NCBI GenBank assembly: GCA_025916135.1
Contig: CP104793.1
Span: forward strand, 3,626,001 to 3,690,000
Length of the DNA stretch: 64,000 bases
Origin: Rhodobacteraceae bacterium D3-12
GTDB lineage: Bacteria; Pseudomonadota; Alphaproteobacteria; Rhodobacterales; Rhodobacteraceae
Direction of reading: 5' to 3'
A model generated the notes under the pieces. That model was not told where the DNA came from. It worked only from the letters and a program-made list of their open reading frames with translations, and searched no databases. Shown piece by piece: positions 46,201 through 55,259 of this stretch. Position numbers and translations under genes: made by a program. The first letter of the stretch is position 1; each line of letters opens with the position of its first letter.

Positions 46201-47261
46201 TGCCGGCGAAGCCCCGCAAGGGCCAGCACCGGGAACACCAGCAACAGCGTATGCACCAGAGTGTTTTGCACCAACCGCAAGCTTGCCAAAAGCGGCTCGG
46301 ACCGGGTGTAGTCAGCGATGTAAAACGCGCCGCTGGCGTCGGGCAACACCACCGTGATCGGCGCTTTTGCCGCCGCCAGTCCCAGCGCCGCCACACAGGC
46401 CGCCACGCAAAGCGCGACAAGCATCATCGGCACGCCAATCACCAGCCATACAACCCGCCGCGCAACCAGCGACGCGGCGACAATCGCGGGCAACGCCACG
46501 GTGAAATGAAACGGTGTGAGCGGGGCGCGAAACAGGCGCAAAGGCTCGGTCCCGGCGACGAAAAACGTGCCGACCGACCATGTGTTCGGGGCGGCTTGGG
46601 ACGGTGCGATCTCGCCCACGCCCAAGGGCGCAACAGCCGACAGAGCGGCGTTCGCCAACGGGACGAGCCACGCCGAAACGGTTGCGGCCAGCGGCGCCCA
46701 GAGCACGCTAAGCACCACGGCGATGGCTACAAACACCGCAAGCGTTCTGGGCATGATCCCGGCGTTTTCCTTGCTGTTTGTAACCAACGCCGCCGCGATC
46801 ACACAGAGCGACAGCAGCGGAAACACCCAGTCATGCAAAACGCCAAACCCCGCGCCGCCGCGATCAAGCACGCCAGCCAAAAGCACAACCCGCAAGAGGT
46901 TGAACGCCTGTATCGCCGCGATCCCGATTGCCAGCCGCTTTGCCCCCCAAACCAAGGCGCGTTCTTGGCCCTGAGCAAGGACCACGACCGCCCCCACAAG
47001 CGCCACGACCAGCCCCATTCCGTCGCAGACTTCGCTGACGCGCACCGCCCAGCCACCGGCCAGCGAGCGCAGCTCGACCCCGCTGCGCACAAGGTCGAGC
47101 CCGACAATGGACAGGATCGGATCAGCAAGAACCGCGATGCCAAGCGCAACCCCGTCGCCCACGGCCTGTCCGGCGGCGCTCATTTCCAGAGCAAAGCCCA
47201 AGCCGACGACAACAAGCGCGCCCGCTATCTGCCACCATGGCAGGCCAAAGGCACGGCGCAA
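46197..47261 (-). CDS. Exosortase/archaeosortase family transpeptidase-like membrane protein
   Basis: Multi-pass protein predicted to cut a C-terminal sorting signal and pass the protein to an acceptor. It has 354 residues and starts at TTG 47261, three bases after the beta-barrel stop. The family's invariant triad is visible: Cys79 in RVSEVCDGMGLVVAL, Arg124 in AFNLLRVVLLAG, His143 in GVLHDWVFPLL, each at a helix edge. It is much longer than single-domain members: residues ~180-354 form a second membrane half ending VQNTLVHTLLLVFPVLALAG, which echoes the His motif region. It does not fit XrtA, D, E or H as I know them. The neighbouring Thr/Pro protein is the obvious substrate. Confidence 0.82.
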   Translation of the reverse strand: MRRAFGLPWWQIAGALVVVGLGFALEMSAAGQAVGDGVALGIAVLADPILSIVGLDLVRSGVELRSLAGGWAVRVSEVCDGMGLVVALVGAVVVLAQGQERALVWGAKRLAIGIAAIQAFNLLRVVLLAGVLDRGGAGFGVLHDWVFPLLSLCVIAAALVTNSKENAGIMPRTLAVFVAIAVVLSVLWAPLAATVSAWLVPLANAALSAVAPLGVGEIAPSQAAPNTWSVGTFFVAGTEPLRLFRAPLTPFHFTVALPAIVAASLVARRVVWLVIGVPMMLVALCVAACVAALGLAAAKAPITVVLPDASGAFYIADYTRSEPLLASLRLVQNTLVHTLLLVFPVLALAGLRRQ

Positions 47262-47264
47262 GGG

Positions 47265-48245
47265 TCAGAACCGGAAGCTATAATTCAAGCGCGCATCAAG
47301 ACCGGAATAGCTGTCGTTGACGAAATTCGCACCAAGCCCGACATCAAAGAATGACCGCCCCGCGTTGCGCTCGACCCCGATCATGAGGCGCGCCTGACGG
47401 TCGGCATGGACCGGCACTGCTGCGCTGGCGCCGTCGTCTCCGGCGATGCGAATCTGTGCTGATAGATCGACATAGGGCCGCATACCCCCGTCGTGCCCCC
47501 AAGTGTTGCGCATCGCAAGCGTCGCCGCGAGATGGTCAAAGGTAAAGGGGGCCACCGTCGCGCCGCCGCTCTCGATATAGCCATCGTTGCGTTGGTGGAT
47601 ATAGAGCAGCCCAAAGCCCAGCTTCATATCGCTGCCGCCGATTCCCCGCGTCAGGTAATCCGCCGAAAGGTCGATAAACTGGCGTTTCGCACCGAAACTG
47701 CCGGTGAATGCGCCGCTGCCGCGCGACACGTCATAATCCAGCGCCATGCCGCCCAGTATCGCGGTCAGAAAGACCGCATCAGACACGGCATAATCGACCC
47801 CGGCAACAAGCCCGAAACCGCTGTGTTCAATCCGCCCGGCATCCAGCGGCGTGCGCAGGTCGCCAAATTCGCCAACAAGCCCGCCGAACAAGGTCATGCC
47901 CCCATCCGTGCGCCCGCCGATAAACAGCGTCGCCACATCAAACCGCCCATCCAGCGTGCTGCTGTCGAAGGTCCGGTGATCAAGCGAGAAAGCCAGCGGC
48001 ACCTGCCCGGTGCCAAACCCAAGCGTGCCTTGTGTCGCCACAATCGGGCCGTTCGATTGCTGGCGCAGAGCATGTACGTTCTGTTTCAGCGACCGCATGA
48101 CGATGCCGGTGGCAACCTCTGTTATCTCGGGCACATTGGCGCTTGCTGATCCGGGCACATTATAGGCCGCAGCCATCTGTGGAACACCGGCACAGACCAC
48201 AAGCGCGAGAAGGACTCCGCGAAGGCGAACAAGGAATTTGGTCAT
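47265..48245 (-). CDS. Outer-membrane beta-barrel protein (autotransporter-barrel-like)
   Basis: 326 residues from ATG 48245 (GGAG eight bases before). The signal peptide is cut near QMAAA (residue ~26). After a short linker the protein alternates amphipathic strands (LFIGGRTDGGMTLFGGLVGEF, SGFGLVAGVDYAVSDAVFLTA) and ends LNYSFRF, with the C-terminal Phe of barrel proteins. It lacks a passenger domain. It is the gene directly before the exosortase, so it may help present or anchor the processed protein at the outer membrane. That role is inferred. Confidence 0.75.
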   Translation of the reverse strand: MTKFLVRLRGVLLALVVCAGVPQMAAAYNVPGSASANVPEITEVATGIVMRSLKQNVHALRQQSNGPIVATQGTLGFGTGQVPLAFSLDHRTFDSSTLDGRFDVATLFIGGRTDGGMTLFGGLVGEFGDLRTPLDAGRIEHSGFGLVAGVDYAVSDAVFLTAILGGMALDYDVSRGSGAFTGSFGAKRQFIDLSADYLTRGIGGSDMKLGFGLLYIHQRNDGYIESGGATVAPFTFDHLAATLAMRNTWGHDGGMRPYVDLSAQIRIAGDDGASAAVPVHADRQARLMIGVERNAGRSFFDVGLGANFVNDSYSGLDARLNYSFRF

Positions 48246-48340
48246 CAAAAAGCTCCGGCAACACCGTTAAATCTGGATAGACGATACCACGTAACCCGAT
48301 TTCTTCAATATTTTTAGACCATTCACCACCACGCCACGCG

Positions 48341-50116
48341 TCATTGACCGCTCTGCGCCCCTGTCAAAGCGCGACGCAATCGCGCGGCATAGGCGGTTTC
48401 GTCAAAGCAGGCGTCGCGGCGAAAAATGCGCACTCTGGGGTGGTCATAAACCCGCCAAGGTTCCTGCGCCCAGCCATCGCCAAGGCGCAAACCCGGCAGG
48501 GGATAGCCGCGGTCGATCTCTAGCACTTGGGTGAAACAGGCCGCGCCGCTCTCCAGCGCGGCGTAATGCGCCGCTGTCATCGCAAATCTTTCCGGAAGGC
48601 GCGGCATGACACCGGACTGACGGTCCGACGACAGGATAAGAAAGTCGGTCTGCGCCAGCGTATTGGCAAGCTTCGCGGCTTTTTCGGCGCTGTCCGGTTG
48701 CTCGATCGCCAATGAGTGAAAGACAAACCAGCCGTCATGCTCGGGCCAGCGGAACCCGTCTTGGGGTGTCAGCCGCACAATGCCGGGCAGCCCTTCGTCC
48801 CATGCGCTCTCGTTGGTGAGCCGTGTGCCGCGTGGCAGGGTCCACAGCCAATGCGCGGCGGCGATGCGCGGGTGTTGCCCATCATGCAGCCGGATCGCGC
48901 CGCCGCCCCACCACAGCGCCATCAGAACCGTGGCAAATGCGGCGCGCGTGCCCAGCCACGCAACCGCCGGAGCCAGCGCCATTGCCATCGCCCCCAACCC
49001 CGGCGCGACATACCGCAGCGCGCTGACCTGACTGACCGCCGTGAGGACCAGAAACGCCGCCAGCGCGATCAGCGGCACAAGCACTGCGCCCCATCTGCGC
49101 GGATGGTGCCAAAGCAGCCAGACAAACAGCCCCGACGCCACCGGCCCGGCCCCGAACATCACCACATCGCGCAGCAGCCGTAGCGGCCCATAGCCCGCGA
49201 TCCATTGCCAGTTCGGCGGGAAATCAGGCGAGGCAGTAAACCCCGCAAGTTCGCGAAAATCGCCCAGCCAATGCGGCGAGAGACCGGTTGCCCAGACCCC
49301 GGTTCCGGCAAAGGCAAACGGGTTCGCGAGCCTGAACACCACCATCGCAAAGACCAGCGCGCACCCTCCGGCGAGCATGGCCTGCCAACCGCTCAATCCG
49401 CCGCGCCGCCAGCCAAGCAGAAGCGCCACGATCCCCGCCGGAACAAGCAACACGCCGGTGACCTTGCACGCCACGGCCAAGCCGCCAAACGCCCCGGCAG
49501 CCGCGCCAGTCATGGCAACCGCCATACCGCCGCCCCACCCCTTGCGCGCGCGCGACCCCGTCGCAAGCGCCAGCATCGGCACCAGCGCCCATGCCACCGC
49601 CGCCCCTAGCCAAACATCGACCGTATGAAAATTGGCCAGTTGCAGCACCGTTGGCATCACCGCAAACAGCAGCGCCACGATCAATCCCGCCCGGTTCCCC
49701 GCCAACGCCCGCCCGCCAAGGAAAACCGCCAAAATCGCGGCCACATCGACCCATGCCGCGATGCTGCGGGCCAGCGCCAGAAAGGCGAACCAATCTGTCG
49801 TGCCGCTGAACCAGCCGATCGCCACAGCAATCAAGAGCGGCGCTTCGCCATAGACCAGAAAACTGCTGCCCGCATGGGGGTTAAGCGGTGATGCCTCCGA
49901 CAGCCACCAATCGCCCAGCGTAAGCGCGCTATGGGCCGGATCGCGCAGCGCTTCGAACATCGCCATGCTCAGGAACATCATATGGCGCTCGTCCGGGTGG
50001 TATCCAGAAAACCCGTCCCAAGCGATCCCGTTCAAGCGCACCCATGCGGCACCGCACAGCAAGGCAAACAAGGCCAGCCCGGTTGCAACCGGTGACTTGT
50101 CGAAATGAAACCCCAT
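48341..50116 (-). CDS. GT39-like membrane glycosyltransferase (second copy)
   Basis: 591-residue polytopic GT-C enzyme, first gene of the minus-strand exosortase set. The acidic motif is GFSGYHPDERHMMFLSMA (residues ~36-53), equivalent to HPDEGN in the other copy. Helices include RAGLIVALLFAVMPTVLQLANF and VLVPLIALAAFLVLTAV. A soluble C-terminal part follows. Two related but divergent GT39-like enzymes suggest two linkage steps or sugars. It is separated from the barrel gene by about 95 bases. Confidence 0.87.
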   Translation of the reverse strand: MGFHFDKSPVATGLALFALLCGAAWVRLNGIAWDGFSGYHPDERHMMFLSMAMFEALRDPAHSALTLGDWWLSEASPLNPHAGSSFLVYGEAPLLIAVAIGWFSGTTDWFAFLALARSIAAWVDVAAILAVFLGGRALAGNRAGLIVALLFAVMPTVLQLANFHTVDVWLGAAVAWALVPMLALATGSRARKGWGGGMAVAMTGAAAGAFGGLAVACKVTGVLLVPAGIVALLLGWRRGGLSGWQAMLAGGCALVFAMVVFRLANPFAFAGTGVWATGLSPHWLGDFRELAGFTASPDFPPNWQWIAGYGPLRLLRDVVMFGAGPVASGLFVWLLWHHPRRWGAVLVPLIALAAFLVLTAVSQVSALRYVAPGLGAMAMALAPAVAWLGTRAAFATVLMALWWGGGAIRLHDGQHPRIAAAHWLWTLPRGTRLTNESAWDEGLPGIVRLTPQDGFRWPEHDGWFVFHSLAIEQPDSAEKAAKLANTLAQTDFLILSSDRQSGVMPRLPERFAMTAAHYAALESGAACFTQVLEIDRGYPLPGLRLGDGWAQEPWRVYDHPRVRIFRRDACFDETAYAARLRRALTGAQSGQ

Positions 50117-50234
50117 GTGCTGCGACCCGATCCAAAGACAGGGCCATGAAACCAGACCGCCCCCGCCACGGCAAGCACCGCTGGCAAATGCCCGGTTGGG
50201 TGCTCAGCCCCGGCGTGAACCTCGGGCGTGAAAC

Positions 50235-51017
50235 TCAGGCTTCAATATGCAGCGCCGCTGCGGCTTCCATGGCGAGCGGCGCACAGCGGTCGCGGAAATC
50301 GCGCTCTTGCCACTCCGACAACGACCCGGCGATGTGAATCGCCGCAAGGGGCCGCCCCTGAGCGCCGCGAATTGCGGTGCCGATCACGATCTCGCCCATC
50401 TGCCCTTCTTCGAGCGCAAGCGCATAGCCATCGCTGCGGGCCTGTTTGATCTTGTCCATGATCTCGCCCCGGTCGGTGATTGTCTTGGGCGTAAGCCGGG
50501 ACAGGTCCGAACGGTCGAGAATGTCTTCGATCTCGCTATCGTCGAGCAATGCCAACATCGCCCGCCCACCCGCCGTGCAGAATGTCGGAATGCGCCGCCC
50601 CACAAGCGTGGCGTAAAAGGTTTCGCGTTTGCTCTGAAGGCGGATCGCATAGACGATGCTTGCTCCGTCAAACAGGCTCAAATCCACGCGTTCTCTGGTT
50701 TCTTTGCGCAGTTCAATCAACGCAGGGGTGGCGCGCTCGACCAAAGGGTGGGCGCGCAAATACTCAAAACTGCGATCAAGGGCCTTCAGGCCGGGCCGAT
50801 AGCCCTGACCGCTCTCGCCGCGCTCAAGATAGCCCAGCGCCTCAAGCGTATAGGCGAATCGCTGTGCCGCGCTGCGGTCAATTTCGGCGGCGCGGGCGAT
50901 CTCGGCAAGGGACAGCGGGCGCGTGGCCTGCCCGACAGCTTCCTGCACCCGCATGGCACGCGCAACGCTTTGCACCATAAGCCGCGGGTCCACTTCGGGC
51001 GTCTGCTTTTTCATCAT
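50235..51017 (-). CDS. IclR-family transcriptional regulator
   Basis: 260-residue DNA-binding regulator from ATG 51017 (GAGAGGA before it). The N-terminal winged helix (about 15-75: PLSLAEIARAAEIDRSAAQRFAYTLEALGYLE) and the C-terminal effector domain (about 90-260: FYATLVGRRIPTFCTAGGRAMLALL) match IclR. It is divergent from the C45-hydrolase/peptide-importer operon, which it probably controls in response to a pathway metabolite. Confidence 0.93.
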   Translation of the reverse strand: MMKKQTPEVDPRLMVQSVARAMRVQEAVGQATRPLSLAEIARAAEIDRSAAQRFAYTLEALGYLERGESGQGYRPGLKALDRSFEYLRAHPLVERATPALIELRKETRERVDLSLFDGASIVYAIRLQSKRETFYATLVGRRIPTFCTAGGRAMLALLDDSEIEDILDRSDLSRLTPKTITDRGEIMDKIKQARSDGYALALEEGQMGEIVIGTAIRGAQGRPLAAIHIAGSLSEWQERDFRDRCAPLAMEAAAALHIEA

Positions 51018-51103
51018 CTGTCCTCTCAACTGGTGGCCGTCAGCATAGATCACTTGACGCGGGCGCTGTCATCTTTGTAGGTATCAATTATATTTCGATG
51101 CAC

Positions 51104-51120
51104 TTGCATTGCAATACAAT
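51104..51120 (+). promoter_or_regulatory. Palindromic operator and -10 box in the IclR/C45 divergent region
   Basis: TTGCATTGCAA (51104-51114) is a perfect 5-1-5 palindrome abutting TACAAT (51115-51120), a good -10 box. ATG 51155 would follow about 35 bases on. A palindrome here fits IclR control of the divergent operon. Confidence 0.4.
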
Positions 51121-51154
51121 ACAAAACGACGCGGACAATTCAACACCTTACCCC

Positions 51155-52315
51155 ATGAGCGACCTACCTTTCCTCGATCTGGGGGATGATCCGACAGAGG
51201 CCGGGCTGATGCAGGGGCGCGCGCTTGCTGCGGCTGTCCGCAACAACCTTGAAACCTATTTCGCCCGCTTTGCTCTGGGTGGATCGGATCGCCAGACCGT
51301 TCTGGCCGAGGCCGAACGCTGGGCCGCTTACATCGCCAAGGACAACCCGCATTATTTCGCCGAAATGGCCGGAATCGCGCGTGGTGCCGGCCTGTCAGAT
51401 ACGGAACTGGCGGTGCTGAACGCGCGGTATGAGATCACCTATAGCCTCTATTCCCGCGAGGCGGCGGCGATGAACGGCACCGCCGATTTCCCCGAACAAG
51501 AAGGCTGCACCCTTTGGGGGGCCATGCCCGAGACAACCAAAAGCGGGGCCTGCATGATTGGCCAGAACTGGGATTGGCTTGAAAAGCTGTTGGGGCAGGT
51601 TGTCATCAAACGGGTCACGCGCAACGCCACCCCCGGCACTGGCCGCCCCGATTACATCGGCTTTACCGAAGCCGGTATTGTGGGCTGTAAAATGGGGGTG
51701 AACGCCGCCGGAATCGGCCTGTGTATCGCCGGACTTGTGAGCGAGAGCGAGGGCGGTGAACAGCTGCGCAAACCGCTGCATGTGCGCTGTGCCGAAATCC
51801 TTGACGCTTGGCGCTTTTCCGAGGCGATCCGCCCGGTGGTTCAGACCGATCGCCTGTGTTCATCGAACTTTATGATCGGCCATGGCGACGGCGAGATCAT
51901 CAATATCGAAGCAACACAGGACCGCTGCGCGTATCTCTACCCCGATAACGGGGTGATCAGCCATGCCAACCATCTGGAAGTCGAAACCTCGCTGCGTTCG
52001 GAATTCGAGCGGATCACCCCCTCGTCCCTGTTCCGGGCCAAACGCGTCAGACGTCACCTCGGGGCGGCACACGGAAATATTGATCTGGAGGTGGTTCACA
52101 AGACGATGTCGGATCATTTTTCCTATCCCTCGTCGGTTTGTCTGCACCCCGATCCGGCGCTGCCTGCGGCCAAGCGCAACGCAACGGTGACCAGCGTTGC
52201 AATCGACCTGACCAACCGGGTGCTTTGGGCGACAGATGGCCCGCCCTGTCAGGGTGCATTCCAACGATTTGACCTGAGCGGCGCAACGGCGCGCCGCGAC
52301 CCTGTGGAGGCTTGA
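51155..52315 (+). CDS. C45-family self-processing acyltransferase/hydrolase
   Basis: Ntn-type enzyme related to isopenicillin-N acyltransferase, 386 residues from ATG 51155. The ATG at 51098 lies before the predicted -10 box, so it is unlikely to be used. The self-cleavage site is Gly117-Cys118 in FPEQEGCTLWGAMPET; Cys118 becomes the N-terminal nucleophile. Further marks: GQNWDWLEKL and GFTEAGIVGCKMGVNAAG. It likely cuts an amide bond in an acylated amino acid or peptide. It opens the operon with a serine hydrolase and a dipeptide-type importer. Confidence 0.85.
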   Translation: MSDLPFLDLGDDPTEAGLMQGRALAAAVRNNLETYFARFALGGSDRQTVLAEAERWAAYIAKDNPHYFAEMAGIARGAGLSDTELAVLNARYEITYSLYSREAAAMNGTADFPEQEGCTLWGAMPETTKSGACMIGQNWDWLEKLLGQVVIKRVTRNATPGTGRPDYIGFTEAGIVGCKMGVNAAGIGLCIAGLVSESEGGEQLRKPLHVRCAEILDAWRFSEAIRPVVQTDRLCSSNFMIGHGDGEIINIEATQDRCAYLYPDNGVISHANHLEVETSLRSEFERITPSSLFRAKRVRRHLGAAHGNIDLEVVHKTMSDHFSYPSSVCLHPDPALPAAKRNATVTSVAIDLTNRVLWATDGPPCQGAFQRFDLSGATARRDPVEA

Positions 52316-52318
52316 GTA

Positions 52319-53506
52319 ATGACGACCCCGAAATGGCGCGACCCTTCCAATCCCGGTGGCGAGATCCTTCCGCCCCATTGGCATATGGCGCCCTATAACC
52401 GCTGGTCGTTCCAGCATATGCGCGAAATGACCCCGACAGCGGGCGTGCGCCGAGGACATGGCGGCCTGCGCCACTTTGACCAAGCGCCGCGCGATCTGGG
52501 CGGTCTCAGCTTTGAAAGCCGTGGGCGCACCCTGACGATCAACCAATTCCTCGATCAAAGCTGGACCGATGGCTGGCTGGTGCTGCATCAGGGCAAGGTG
52601 CTGGAAGAGCGCTACCTGAACGGGATGACACCCGAGCGGCTGCACCTGTCGATGTCGATGGCGAAATCCATTCTCGGCACGGTGGTTGGCATCCTGATCG
52701 CCGACGGCAAAATCGACCCGACGGCACAGTTGCCGCACTATTTGCCCGAACTGGGCGAAACCGCCTATCGCGCGGCAACGGTGCAGCATCTGTTGGATAT
52801 GACCACCGGCGTCACCTTTGATGAAAGCTATGAGGTGCCCGGCTCGCATATGCAAAAGCTGGGCAATGCCTGTGCTTGGGGCGGGCGCGGTGACGCGCCG
52901 GGCTGGCCCGAGACGATCTGGCAATTGGTGCTTGAACTGACCGAACAAGAGCGCCCGCACGGTGATCAGTTCCTGTATCGCTCGATCGAGACCGATGTGC
53001 TCGGCTTTGTTGTCGAGCGGGTCATGAACCTCCCGCTGGCCGAAATCGTCTCAAACACGCTGTGGCAGCGGATCGGCGCCGAAGAAGACGCCGCCTATAC
53101 GGTCGATCTTGGCGGTTTTGCTCTGGCCGATGGCGGCTTTAACGCCACTTTGCGCGATTTTGGCCGCTATGCGCAGCTTCTTTGCGATGGTGGCCGTGTG
53201 GGCGATCAGCAGGTGGTGCCGACAAGCTGGATCGAAGAAACCCGGTTTGGCAAAGGCGGGCGGTTCGAGGGGATCTATGCCGAGGTCATGCCCGGCGGCG
53301 GGTATCACAACAAATTCTGGCAGGTCGACCCGGAACGCGGCACGATCATGTGTCGCGGCATCTACGGACAGTTCATCTATGTCGACCCCGAAGCCGAGCT
53401 TGCGGCGGTCAAGCTCTCGACATGGCCAACCCCGCTCGACATGGACGGCGCGCTGGATAGTATCGCCGCCTTTCAGGCGCTTGGCCGGGCTTTGGGCGCG
53501 CCATGA
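52319..53506 (+). CDS. Serine hydrolase, class-C beta-lactamase-like
   Basis: 395-residue enzyme of the beta-lactamase/esterase family with no signal peptide, so probably cytoplasmic. The catalytic S-x-x-K is Ser113-Met-Ala-Lys116 in HLSMSMAKSILG. The Tyr motif is FLYRSIETDVLGF, where Tyr-x-Ser replaces the usual Tyr-x-Asn, and the third motif region includes MPGGGYHNKFWQ. Likely a peptidase, amidase or esterase rather than a resistance enzyme. It starts three bases after the C45 gene and overlaps the permease. Confidence 0.88.
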   Translation: MTTPKWRDPSNPGGEILPPHWHMAPYNRWSFQHMREMTPTAGVRRGHGGLRHFDQAPRDLGGLSFESRGRTLTINQFLDQSWTDGWLVLHQGKVLEERYLNGMTPERLHLSMSMAKSILGTVVGILIADGKIDPTAQLPHYLPELGETAYRAATVQHLLDMTTGVTFDESYEVPGSHMQKLGNACAWGGRGDAPGWPETIWQLVLELTEQERPHGDQFLYRSIETDVLGFVVERVMNLPLAEIVSNTLWQRIGAEEDAAYTVDLGGFALADGGFNATLRDFGRYAQLLCDGGRVGDQQVVPTSWIEETRFGKGGRFEGIYAEVMPGGGYHNKFWQVDPERGTIMCRGIYGQFIYVDPEAELAAVKLSTWPTPLDMDGALDSIAAFQALGRALGAP

Positions 53507-54441
53507 TCCGCTTTCTGATCAACCGCGCCGCGATGGCGGTGCCGACCCTGTTTCTGGTGTCGGTTGCCGTTTTTCTGATGATGCGCGCGATACCGGGCGA
53601 TCCGGCGTCGGCCATGCTGGGCGATCTTGCGACGCCCGAAATGGTCGCCCGCCTGAAATCCAGCATGGGGCTCGACCGGTCATTGCCAGTGCAATACGTC
53701 GTCTGGATCGGTGACATCCTGAGCGGCGATTTCGGTCGCTCTATCTCGACCGGAGACGAGGTGCTGCCGCTGATGCTGGAACGGTTCCGGCTTTCGGCGG
53801 TTATCGTGCTTTTGGCGGTTGGTATCGCGACGCTGTTTGCCGTGCCTCTGGGCATGTTGGCGGCGTGGCGACAAGGCACCCTCTGGGATTTCGGAGCGGT
53901 TGCGTTCTCGACATTTTTCCTATCGCTCCCCTCGTTCTGGCTGGGGCTGATGATCTTGCTGACCTTCGGGCTTAACCTTGGCTGGTTGCCGGTGCTTGGA
54001 ACCGTCGCGATGAGCACGGGAACGCCGCTTATCGTGGCCGTCGCCATGCCGGTGCTGACGCTTTTCCTGATCGAGATGGGCGCGCTTGTGCGCATGACCC
54101 GCGCCAGCACAATCGACGTGCTGCGGCAGGAATATATCACCCACGCCCGCGCCAAGGGGCTGAGCGAGCCGGTGGTGATGTTTCGTCACGCCTTTCCCAA
54201 TGCCTTTGCGCCGACATGGACGCTGATCGGGCTGATCCTTGGGACATTGCTGGGCGGAATTGCGGTGGTTGAAACCGTGTTCACGATCCCGGGTCTGGGG
54301 CGGCTGTTGGTGCAGGGCATCTATGCGCGCGACTACCCGGTGGTGCAGGGCTGTATCCTGCTGATCTCGGCGATTTACGTGTTGGTTAATCTGGTGGTCG
54401 ATATGTTCTATCCGCTGTTCGATCCAAAGGTGGCGCGATGA
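53503..54441 (+). CDS. Dipeptide/oligopeptide ABC permease (DppB type)
   Basis: First membrane subunit of the peptide importer, 312 residues. It begins with IRFLINRAAMAVPTLFLVSVAVFLMMRAIPGDPA, the standard DppB opening. The EAA loop is EYITHARAKGLSEPVVMFRHAFPNA. It overlaps the serine hydrolase and the next permease by 4 bases. Confidence 0.94.
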   Translation: MIRFLINRAAMAVPTLFLVSVAVFLMMRAIPGDPASAMLGDLATPEMVARLKSSMGLDRSLPVQYVVWIGDILSGDFGRSISTGDEVLPLMLERFRLSAVIVLLAVGIATLFAVPLGMLAAWRQGTLWDFGAVAFSTFFLSLPSFWLGLMILLTFGLNLGWLPVLGTVAMSTGTPLIVAVAMPVLTLFLIEMGALVRMTRASTIDVLRQEYITHARAKGLSEPVVMFRHAFPNAFAPTWTLIGLILGTLLGGIAVVETVFTIPGLGRLLVQGIYARDYPVVQGCILLISAIYVLVNLVVDMFYPLFDPKVAR

Positions 54442-55259
54442 TGCAGAGGCCACCAATAGGGTTTGCCGGCTGGGCCGGACTTGTCGTTGTCGCCGTGCTG
54501 GCTGTTGTTGCAATTGGCGGGCCGTGGCTTGCGCCTTACGACCCGGTTGCGCTGGACTTACGGGCGCGGCTTGCGCCGCCGGGCGGGGCGCATCTTCTGG
54601 GGGCCGATGAATTTGGCCGCGACCTTCTGAGCCGTCTTATCCTTGGCGCGCGGGTGTCGATCACGGTCGCCCTTCTGACCGTCACGCTGGCGCTTTTGAT
54701 CGGCGTAAGCCTTGGCATTGTCGCCGGGTATTTTCGCGGCTGGAGCGACCGGATCATCTCGGTTTTCAACGATGCGGCGCTGGCCTTTCCGGGGCTGTTG
54801 CTGGCGCTTGGGATCATGGCCGTTGCCGGGGCGTCGGTCACGGCAATGGTGCTGGCGCTTGGCTTTGCCTTTGCGCCGGCCGTGCTCAGGGTGACACGGG
54901 CGGCCGTGATGTCGACCCGCGAACGTGAATTCGTCGAAGCCAGTCAGGTCATGGGCAATTCCGAGATCACCACCATGTGGCGGCATGTGCTGCCCAATTG
55001 CATCGGGCCGCTCACGGTTCTGGCCACGTCGATGTTCGGCTGGGTCATTCTGGCGGAAAGCGCGCTCAGCTTTCTGGGCCTTGGGGTGCCGCCACCCGAG
55101 CCGAGCTGGGGCAATATGCTGGCCGCAGCTCGCCCGTTTATCCAACAGGCGCCATGGCTGATCGTGCTGCCCGGCGTCTGTATCTCGATCACCCTTTTGG
55201 GGGTGAACCTTCTGGGCGACGCCCTGCGCGACATGACCGATCCAAGGATGCAACGATGA
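54438..55259 (+). CDS. Dipeptide/oligopeptide ABC permease (DppC type)
   Basis: Second membrane subunit, 273 residues. Family marks: LLGADEFGRDLLSRLILGARVS near residue 50, and the EAA loop REFVEASQVMGNSEITTMWRHVLPN. The helix before the C-terminus ends in the usual NLLGDALRDMTDPR. It overlaps the ATPase gene by 4 bases. Confidence 0.94.
   Translation: MMQRPPIGFAGWAGLVVVAVLAVVAIGGPWLAPYDPVALDLRARLAPPGGAHLLGADEFGRDLLSRLILGARVSITVALLTVTLALLIGVSLGIVAGYFRGWSDRIISVFNDAALAFPGLLLALGIMAVAGASVTAMVLALGFAFAPAVLRVTRAAVMSTREREFVEASQVMGNSEITTMWRHVLPNCIGPLTVLATSMFGWVILAESALSFLGLGVPPPEPSWGNMLAAARPFIQQAPWLIVLPGVCISITLLGVNLLGDALRDMTDPRMQR

Noticed and set aside
46182..47354. 390-codon plus-strand frame over the exosortase
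   Set aside because: Very Arg/His/Gln-rich, lacks hydrophobic segments or motifs, and lies opposite a gene with a catalytic triad.
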